This document shows positions 4,570-10,274 of a stretch of DNA of 10,274 nucleotides, piece by piece. The stretch is taken from NCBI GenBank assembly GCA_964584995.1, contig CAZPCA010000093.1, positions 1 through 10,274 on the forward strand. Direction: 5' to 3'. Each line of letters opens with the position of its first letter. Within the stretch, counting starts at the first letter, position 1. Below the pieces are notes generated by a model. The model was not told the origin of the DNA, did no database searches, and saw only the letters and a list, made by a program, of their open reading frames with translations. A program made the translations under genes and the position numbers. The stretch comes from JAJTFW01 sp964584995. Lineage in GTDB: Bacteria; Bacteroidota; Bacteroidia; AKYH767-A; OLB10.

Positions 4570-7182
4570 TCACGGATTTTTAAAATCAAGGACGGCGCCA
4601 GCAGGACTTATGAATACGGGCCACTTGCTCCAGGTTTCCAGAGAAGAGCGGTGCCTCAGCACCACATAATAGGATGCATTCACCAATGCCACCGGTAGCA
4701 CACAATCGATGTGCCCCATCACATCCATCACGCTGACCGTCTGAAACTCCACCTCATACGGAGCGGCGACTGCCCGCAACTCGATGCGCACGGAGTCGCT
4801 CGCGAACGGATTGCTGCTCACTCCGTTTTCGTACAGGGTAGGTCTGAGCTGCTGTGTTCCAAGATAGGCTCCTTCAAGCAGCAGTTCCACTTGAAGCACC
4901 GGTGCGGTACAAGGATGTACCGTGAACGGTTCAGATGGATTACAATCTACCGTCACCACGTAATCGCCGGGGGCATTGGCAGTGATGGCGGAAGTGGTGG
5001 CTCCGGTGGACCATAAATACGTGGAACCAGCCGAAGCCGCCAATTGAACATTATTTCCGGGACATAACACCGTATCGGCCAACGCTGTTATTGTGGGCAC
5101 TGCCGTGGCCGTTAGTAATACGTCATCGATACGGTACTGTGAAGCGGAGGTGGAGTTGAGGAAGCGGATGCGTAGATTTGCAACAGAAGGTATCTGTCCG
5201 GTAGCAGTTCGGTGATACCATCCCGTTAGGCCGGTTGGCAGCGCAGGAAATGCCAGGTCTGAGTACACAACACCGTCTGTACTCACCTGCACTTTCAAGT
5301 CGTTACCGGTCGCAGACGAGGAACTTTTATAGACCGCAAACCGCAATACCAATTGACTGGCCCCAACCGTTTGAATATTACCGATGGTAAAATTACGGCC
5401 CGCTGTGCTGGTGAGAAACACATTGGCGCCTCCGCTGGCACCCGAATAGCCGGCAGAAGCCTGCGTATTCCGGATATCGCCCGTGCCTGACATGAAAAGT
5501 CCATCGTTGAGAAATCCGTTGGCAGTTTCATGTGCGGCTATGCTGGTGGTGGTGGATACAGTACCCATCGTTTCGAAGAAAACAGTATCGGTGAGCTGTG
5601 GACTCGCCACCACCACCTCCACAGGACCTAACGAAGATGTACAACCCGACGCGGAAGTGACATTGACGGAATAATTGCCAGCGGTCGAAACTGTCTGTGA
5701 AGATGTCTGAGCTCCGTTGGACCATTGCCAGGCAACGCCACCGCTGACCTGGAGCGTAACAGCGCTACCACTACACAACTGTACCGGCCCCTGTGGCGAA
5801 AGCACGGGAGCGATTCCCCCCGTGATGGAAAAATAAGCATCCGGAAGAGTATCGTTGTAAGCGTTCGCATCCCCGGTACTGATCGATGTATAGGCATTGA
5901 AAACATATTGTCCACCTTGCACCATTGTATACGTGGGACTGAACGCCACCAGTGTATCTGTATTCGCCTGTATCACTCCTGCATTCAATGCCGTTGAGAA
6001 CAGCGTCATGGATCCATCGGGGGCCGTAGACTTGAGATGGACGATTACCGGTGTACTTCCCAACTGCAGCGGAAATCCTCCATAGTTTTTCACACGCACT
6101 TTCAAGGTGACGGCTTGTTGCGGACAGGAAGAAGATGGCTGTACAAACGCACTTACACCTGCATCCGGTAATGCCCCACCAGGATTTGTAAAGTTCAAGG
6201 TAAGCAGTACAGGCAGGTGATCCGACGCATTGTGCAATGCGTTGGCCACGGCGACCGGAACTGCTGTATTGGGTGGCCGGTTGATGGAATCGTTGTAATG
6301 GTTACCATCATTGCCGAAAGCGGTCAGTGAACCCGGGACAGCAAAAACACCTCCGGAATCACGCACCGCCTTCGAATAGAGAATCATGTCGAAGCGATCG
6401 TCCATGCCGCCGGTAGCACCACCACCGAAAGCCCGAACACGTGGAGACTGCGTATGGTATGCCGCATAAGCAGGACTGTTCCATATACCGGGCAGATTCA
6501 GCGCATCGTAACATTCACCTTCCGTTCCGGCCTGTGGCTGCAAGAGTTTCTGATAAGCAGTTTCACCGCTGCCGTAGATGTTGAAATCACCGCACACTAC
6601 AAAATGGGAACCGGGAGGCAAGGCATTGGTACGCTTGCGCAGGCTATCCACTTCCGAGGAGCGTTGCTGTTCATTCGACACACCGGTGCTCGCCTTGAGA
6701 TGCACAGCATACACGCGCAGCGTATCCCCACTGGCAAGATGAACGAGTTTGAATTCATTGATATCGCGCAGGCCTGTGGCGATCGGCGTATTGGAAACGA
6801 ACTGGAATCTGGATGTTTTGTAAAAAAGCCCCCGGTCTGTATCCGGACTGTTGATATAGGTGGCGGCTCCATATGCAGTGCCGTTCGCGTTCATCACGTG
6901 GCTGAGGAAACCATTGTAGCCAGCAAGTGAGCTGAGTTCAGCGATCACCAGGATATCCGGATCAGCCGCAGCAACAATCGATCTGAAGTATGGATTGCGC
7001 AAGGACGTATCCGCCGACAGACTCGTCGCATCCGGATAATTCAGGAGATTATAGCACATCAGCCGTACGGCCTCCACAGACTGTGCCTGCGCAGCAACAG
7101 CAGCGCAACACAGCCACAGTAAACATGCAGCCATGAACATGCATGGCCCCAGGGAGGCGATGGAGCGTAGGATTGATTTCAA
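4570..7182 (-). CDS. Secreted multidomain endonuclease/exonuclease/phosphatase-family protein
   Basis: This 870-residue exported protein has an N-terminal metal-dependent phosphoesterase domain. A signal peptide (about 1-34, basic MKSILR, hydrophobic core, end AQAQ) precedes an EEP domain at about 38-330. Conserved residues are N45, E82, H161, D199 and N201 (GDFN), D261/D262 and D265, and D321/H322 (SDH), so the active site looks intact. A CARDB-like beta domain follows (about 338-455), then an Ig-like repeat (457-527), a jelly-roll-like region (530-692), a second Ig-like repeat (695-747) and a final beta domain (about 757-870). That last domain resembles one common in Bacteroidota secreted proteins, often ahead of Asp-rich or type IX sorting tails; here the chain stops at DFKNP with no such tail. 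The start is TTG: the first ATG in frame (M15) would leave a signal peptide without positive charges. Substrate could be nucleic acid, phospholipid or another phosphoester. Confidence 0.85.
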   Translation of the reverse strand: MKSILRSIASLGPCMFMAACLLWLCCAAVAAQAQSVEAVRLMCYNLLNYPDATSLSADTSLRNPYFRSIVAAADPDILVIAELSSLAGYNGFLSHVMNANGTAYGAATYINSPDTDRGLFYKTSRFQFVSNTPIATGLRDINEFKLVHLASGDTLRVYAVHLKASTGVSNEQQRSSEVDSLRKRTNALPPGSHFVVCGDFNIYGSGETAYQKLLQPQAGTEGECYDALNLPGIWNSPAYAAYHTQSPRVRAFGGGATGGMDDRFDMILYSKAVRDSGGVFAVPGSLTAFGNDGNHYNDSINRPPNTAVPVAVANALHNASDHLPVLLTLNFTNPGGALPDAGVSAFVQPSSSCPQQAVTLKVRVKNYGGFPLQLGSTPVIVHLKSTAPDGSMTLFSTALNAGVIQANTDTLVAFSPTYTMVQGGQYVFNAYTSISTGDANAYNDTLPDAYFSITGGIAPVLSPQGPVQLCSGSAVTLQVSGGVAWQWSNGAQTSSQTVSTAGNYSVNVTSASGCTSSLGPVEVVVASPQLTDTVFFETMGTVSTTTSIAAHETANGFLNDGLFMSGTGDIRNTQASAGYSGASGGANVFLTSTAGRNFTIGNIQTVGASQLVLRFAVYKSSSSATGNDLKVQVSTDGVVYSDLAFPALPTGLTGWYHRTATGQIPSVANLRIRFLNSTSASQYRIDDVLLTATAVPTITALADTVLCPGNNVQLAASAGSTYLWSTGATTSAITANAPGDYVVTVDCNPSEPFTVHPCTAPVLQVELLLEGAYLGTQQLRPTLYENGVSSNPFASDSVRIELRAVAAPYEVEFQTVSVMDVMGHIDCVLPVALVNASYYVVLRHRSSLETWSKWPVFISPAGAVLDFKNP

Positions 7183-7216
7183 GCTGAACCCGCCGGGTAA
7201 GGGAACGGCAGGATCG

Positions 7217-7248
7217 GCAAGTTACTAAAATCAGAAGGCTTTTGCAAG
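7217..7248 (-). promoter_or_regulatory. Weak candidate promoter of the secreted nuclease gene
   Basis: On the minus strand, CTTG (7248-7245) lies 20 bases from TAACTTGC (7224-7217). Both boxes are imperfect versions of TTTG and TAnnTTTG, but spacing and distance to the TTG start (about 28 bases from the inferred transcription start) are suitable. The site lies in the 187-base gap shared with the divergent aldehyde dehydrogenase gene. Confidence 0.3.
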
Positions 7249-7345
7249 AAACATGCAATTAGGCTAGCCCTGAAGTAGTATGCCAAGATCTATGAGAAGT
7301 AGGAAAAATAATCGGTATTCGACCGAGTTGGCATTTTACAGTGCA

Positions 7346-7353
7346 TAGTTTTG
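7346..7353 (+). promoter_or_regulatory. -7 box of the aldehyde dehydrogenase/epimerase operon
   Basis: TAGTTTTG matches TAnnTTTG exactly and lies 17 bases before ATG 7370, so the leader would be about 10 bases. No good TTTG is found 17-23 bases upstream (the nearest is GTTG at 7327-7330, 15 bases away). This would fit a promoter that needs an activator or is weak by itself. Confidence 0.5.
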
Positions 7354-7368
7354 CAGTGAATTACTGCA
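7352..7368. promoter_or_regulatory. 17-base palindrome, possible operator
   Basis: TGCAGTGAATTACTGCA is a perfect inverted repeat with 6-base arms (TGCAGT/ACTGCA) around a 5-base centre. It starts inside the -7 box and ends one base before ATG 7370. A related half-site, AGTGCA, lies just upstream at 7340-7345. A dimeric regulator bound here would cover the transcription start. The regulator is unknown and none is encoded in the window. Confidence 0.4.
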
Positions 7369-7369
7369 C

Positions 7370-8812
7370 ATGCAACAAATAAAGAATCTCATCGGGGGAC
7401 AATTGTGCGCACCTTTTTCAGGAGCGTATCTCGACAATTACCAACCCTCCACCGGGAAAGTATACAGCTTGATCCCGGACAGTGACGAACGCGATGTAGA
7501 GGCGGCGGTAGCGGCAGCCCAAAAGGCCTTTCCGCACTGGAGCGCCATGCGAACGGAAGACAGGTCCGCCCTGTTGATCCGGTTGAGCGAACTTATAGAA
7601 AAGAACCTGGAGAAGTTTGCCGTAGCGGAATCCATCGACAACGGCAAACCGCTCTGGCTCTCCCGCTCGGTGGACATTCCACGTGCGGTATCCAATTTTC
7701 ATTTTTACGCTACGGCCGCACTGCACCTTTCCACGGAAACACACAGCATGGGGGACATGGCGCTCAATTACACCCTGCGCACACCCATCGGCATAGCCGG
7801 TTGCATATCACCCTGGAACCTTCCGCTGTATTTGTTCTCCTGGAAAATCGCACCTGCACTGGCATCGGGCAACTGCGTGGTGGCGAAGCCCTCCGAAATC
7901 ACGCCTATGACGGCTTACATGCTCGCAGAACTGAGTCTGGAGGCAGGGATTCCACCGGGTGTATTGAACATCGTACACGGATACGGCCACAAGGTGGGGA
8001 AGGCGATCGTCGCACACCCGGCCATTGAAGCGGTATCGTTTACCGGCGGTACAAAAACAGGCGAAGAAATCGCCCGTACGGCAGCACCCATGTTCAAGAA
8101 GTTATCCCTTGAACTGGGAGGAAAAAATCCGAATATCGTGTTCGCCGACTGCGAGTTCGACAAAGCCGTCAAGACCAGTGTGCGGTCTTCCTTCGCTAAC
8201 CAGGGAGAGATTTGCCTCTGCGGCTCGCGCATCTTCATCGAACGACCGCTTTACGAACGCTTCAGGGATGCTTTCGTTGAGGAAGTCAGGAAACTCAAGG
8301 TAGGCGACCCCATGAACGATGAAAACTGGCTCGGCGCCATCGTATCGCAGCCTCATCAGGAAAAAATCCTGCATTACATCCAACTTGCCAGGGAAGAGGG
8401 AGGAAGTATCCTATGTGGGGGCAACAGTGTGCAGCCCGAAGGCGATCTGGCCGGAGGTTATTACATCGCACCGACGGTGATTGAGGGGCTTCCATTCGAC
8501 TGCCGTACGAACCAGGAAGAGATTTTCGGACCTGTGGTCACATTGCAGCCTTTCGATACCGAAGAAGAAGTCTTGCGCTACGCCAACAGCACCCGCTACG
8601 GACTTGCTGCCTCGGTATGGACCCAACACCTCACCCGGGCTCACCGTGTGGCGGCGCTTTTGCAAAGTGGCATCGTATGGGTCAACTGCTGGCTACTGCG
8701 CGACCTACGGACACCTTTCGGAGGCGTGAAAGCATCGGGTGTAGGCCGCGAGGGAGGATTTGAGGCCCTGCGGTTCTTCACAGAGGAAAAAAACGTCTGC
8801 ATCAAGCTGTGA
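7370..8812 (+). CDS. Aldehyde dehydrogenase, probable 2-aminomuconate-6-semialdehyde dehydrogenase
   Basis: This 480-residue NAD-dependent aldehyde dehydrogenase most likely oxidises 2-aminomuconate 6-semialdehyde to 2-aminomuconate, two steps after 3-hydroxyanthranilate ring opening. All ALDH landmarks are present: PWN with N150, KPSE with K173, the nucleotide-loop FTGGTKTG (224-231), general base E248 in LELGGK, nucleophile C282 in NQGEICLCGSR and EEIFGP at 383-388. The subfamily call rests on WLLRDLRTPFGGVKASG (441-457), where ALDH8A1 and bacterial aminomuconate semialdehyde dehydrogenases carry a substrate-carboxylate-binding arginine, and on the dioxygenase gene nearby. An alternative is 2-hydroxymuconate semialdehyde dehydrogenase, a close relative with the same reaction type. 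The start is fixed by the -7 box and the normal family N-terminus (IKNLIGGQ). It is followed after 21 bases by the epimerase-like gene, so the two probably share a transcript. Confidence 0.87.
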   Translation: MQQIKNLIGGQLCAPFSGAYLDNYQPSTGKVYSLIPDSDERDVEAAVAAAQKAFPHWSAMRTEDRSALLIRLSELIEKNLEKFAVAESIDNGKPLWLSRSVDIPRAVSNFHFYATAALHLSTETHSMGDMALNYTLRTPIGIAGCISPWNLPLYLFSWKIAPALASGNCVVAKPSEITPMTAYMLAELSLEAGIPPGVLNIVHGYGHKVGKAIVAHPAIEAVSFTGGTKTGEEIARTAAPMFKKLSLELGGKNPNIVFADCEFDKAVKTSVRSSFANQGEICLCGSRIFIERPLYERFRDAFVEEVRKLKVGDPMNDENWLGAIVSQPHQEKILHYIQLAREEGGSILCGGNSVQPEGDLAGGYYIAPTVIEGLPFDCRTNQEEIFGPVVTLQPFDTEEEVLRYANSTRYGLAASVWTQHLTRAHRVAALLQSGIVWVNCWLLRDLRTPFGGVKASGVGREGGFEALRFFTEEKNVCIKL

Positions 8813-8833
8813 ACAACGTACAGTAATAGCAGC

Positions 8834-9700
8834 ATGGACCTGATCACCATCGGCAACGAATCGTTAAGGGCCGGCATCCATCCCTTCGGTGCAGAGCTCC
8901 GCAGCTTGTACCACCGCCGGCACCGGCTGGAATATATCTGGCAAGCAGGGCCGGCTTGGCCCAAACATTCGCCCCTGCTCTTTCCCATTGTGGGAGAACT
9001 GAAAAACAAGCGATACCTCTATAACGGTCATGAATACACCCTTTCGAGGCATGGCTTCGCCAGAGAGCGACTGTTCACACTGCAGGAGCAGGACCTCCAC
9101 AAGGCAGTCTTCCGCCTGTGCGATGACGCGGAAAGCCGTAACGTGTTCCCCTTCCGTTTCCTATTGGACACCACCTATTCGCTCTCGGAAGACGTGCTGA
9201 CCATAACCTACGACATCTACAACAGAGATGAAAGTGACATGTATTTTTCCATCGGGGCACATCCGGCCTTCCGCGTACCCATCGACGTGCGCGCTACCCG
9301 CGAAGACCATTTCATACGCTTCAGCAGTGCCGAAAAATCCGGAAGATGGAAACTGCAACAAGGACTGCTGAGCGGAGAAGCCCAGGCATTCCTCGATGGC
9401 TGCGACCTGCCTCTTACCGCGGAACTCTTCGAAGAGGACGCCATCGTCCTGAAAGACCTGCAATCGGACAAGGTTTCACTCCTTTCCCACCGCCACGGGC
9501 ACGGCATAGAAGTGGACACCCGCCAGGCCCCGTATCTCGGACTCTGGGCGGCCAAAGGCGGAGATTTCGTCTGTATCGAACCCTGGCAAGGTATCGCTGA
9601 CAGTACCGCAAGTTCAGGATTACTGGAAGAAAAAGAGGGCATACTCCGGCTTCCAGCACAGGCATCCCATTCATTCGAATGGTCGGTAAAGGTCTTTTAG
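8834..9700 (+). CDS. Aldose 1-epimerase family protein, LacX type
   Basis: A 288-residue cytoplasmic beta-sandwich protein of the galactose mutarotase-like superfamily, closest in style to the LacX branch of aldose 1-epimerases, whose natural substrates are poorly known. Visible motifs are NESLRAGIHPFGAELRSL at the N-terminus, LLFPIVG (48-54), RHGFAR (72-77), GAHPAFRVP (141-149) and CIEPWQGIAD (247-256). The histidines H73 and H143 and E249 are in the positions expected for the catalytic acid, sugar-binding residue and base. There is no signal peptide, so it is not a periplasmic mutarotase. It lies 21 bases after the aldehyde dehydrogenase with no promoter of its own visible, so it is probably the second gene of that operon. 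The link between sugar epimerisation and aminomuconate oxidation is not obvious, so the pairing may be only local. Confidence 0.85.
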   Translation: MDLITIGNESLRAGIHPFGAELRSLYHRRHRLEYIWQAGPAWPKHSPLLFPIVGELKNKRYLYNGHEYTLSRHGFARERLFTLQEQDLHKAVFRLCDDAESRNVFPFRFLLDTTYSLSEDVLTITYDIYNRDESDMYFSIGAHPAFRVPIDVRATREDHFIRFSSAEKSGRWKLQQGLLSGEAQAFLDGCDLPLTAELFEEDAIVLKDLQSDKVSLLSHRHGHGIEVDTRQAPYLGLWAAKGGDFVCIEPWQGIADSTASSGLLEEKEGILRLPAQASHSFEWSVKVF

Positions 9701-9735
9701 GTTTGAAAGCCGGTCAAAAGGGCTGGATTTCTTCC

Positions 9736-9743
9736 TAACTTTG
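9736..9743 (+). promoter_or_regulatory. -7 box of the ALDH7-family gene
   Basis: TAACTTTG matches TAnnTTTG exactly and lies 40 bases before ATG 9784, giving a leader of roughly 30-35 bases. The nearest TTTG upstream (9702-9705) is 30 bases away, too far for the usual spacing, so the -33 box is weak or absent. Confidence 0.5.
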
Positions 9744-9783
9744 TGCCCCGAAAACAACTCATCCACTCACGCAACGCATTATC

Positions 9784-10274
<491 letters not shown>

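Noticed and set aside
4575..4587. GATTTT-T-AAAATC palindrome at the end of the secreted nuclease gene as a terminator
   Set aside because: The stem is AT-only apart from its ends, has no room for a loop without losing pairs, and lies inside the coding region with no following T run.
6454..6930. 158-codon plus-strand open frame inside the nuclease gene
   Set aside because: It is antisense to the conserved EEP active-site region (GDFN, HLK) and has no recognisable motif, so it is a shadow frame.
9703..9733. AGCC...GGCT hairpin after the epimerase gene as a terminator
   Set aside because: Only about four paired bases, a loop of nine or more, and an interrupted T tract make it too weak to claim.

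Overview
The window looks like a piece of a Bacteroidota chromosome, most likely a Chitinophagales/Sphingobacteriia-type environmental bacterium. Three things support this. The coding starts are not preceded by usable Shine-Dalgarno sequences. Several starts lie just downstream of the phylum-specific -7 box TAnnTTTG (best cases at 401-408, 7346-7353 and 9736-9743). The secreted protein encoded at 4570-7182 has the Ig-like and C-terminal domain style of Bacteroidota extracellular proteins. All assignments come from reading the sequence and recalling families; no database search was run.

Layout from left to right. The 3' end of an unrecognised gene (1-138) is followed by about 295 non-coding bases. 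Next comes a secreted outer-membrane beta-barrel protein with a clear promoter and a strong hairpin terminator. An overlapping pair follows: scpA (chromosome condensation) and a YbhN/UPF0104-type flippase-like membrane protein. Then come a minus-strand 3-hydroxyanthranilate 3,4-dioxygenase and, divergent from it, a short-chain dehydrogenase-like protein that has lost the catalytic Tyr/Lys pair. A large minus-strand gene encodes a secreted multidomain endonuclease/exonuclease/phosphatase-family protein. Divergent from that, a plus-strand pair encodes an aldehyde dehydrogenase of the 2-aminomuconate-semialdehyde (ALDH8-like) type and a LacX-type aldose epimerase-like protein. The window ends inside an ALDH7-family dehydrogenase (L-piperidine-6-carboxylate / alpha-aminoadipate semialdehyde dehydrogenase).

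The metabolic theme of the right two thirds is amino-acid catabolism. The dioxygenase opens the ring of 3-hydroxyanthranilate (tryptophan/kynurenine route), the ALDH8-like enzyme oxidises 2-aminomuconate semialdehyde further down that route, and the ALDH7 enzyme belongs to lysine degradation. The decarboxylase (ACMSD), the RidA-like deaminase, kynureninase and kynurenine monooxygenase are not in this window. The secreted nuclease gene splits the kynurenine-type genes.

I found no insertion sequence, CRISPR array, tRNA, rRNA or phage signature, and no convincing new multi-gene system. The most interesting items are the SDR with a degenerate active site beside the dioxygenase, the C-terminally clipped secreted nuclease ending 14 bases from that SDR, and a 17-base palindrome at the ALDH8-like promoter.
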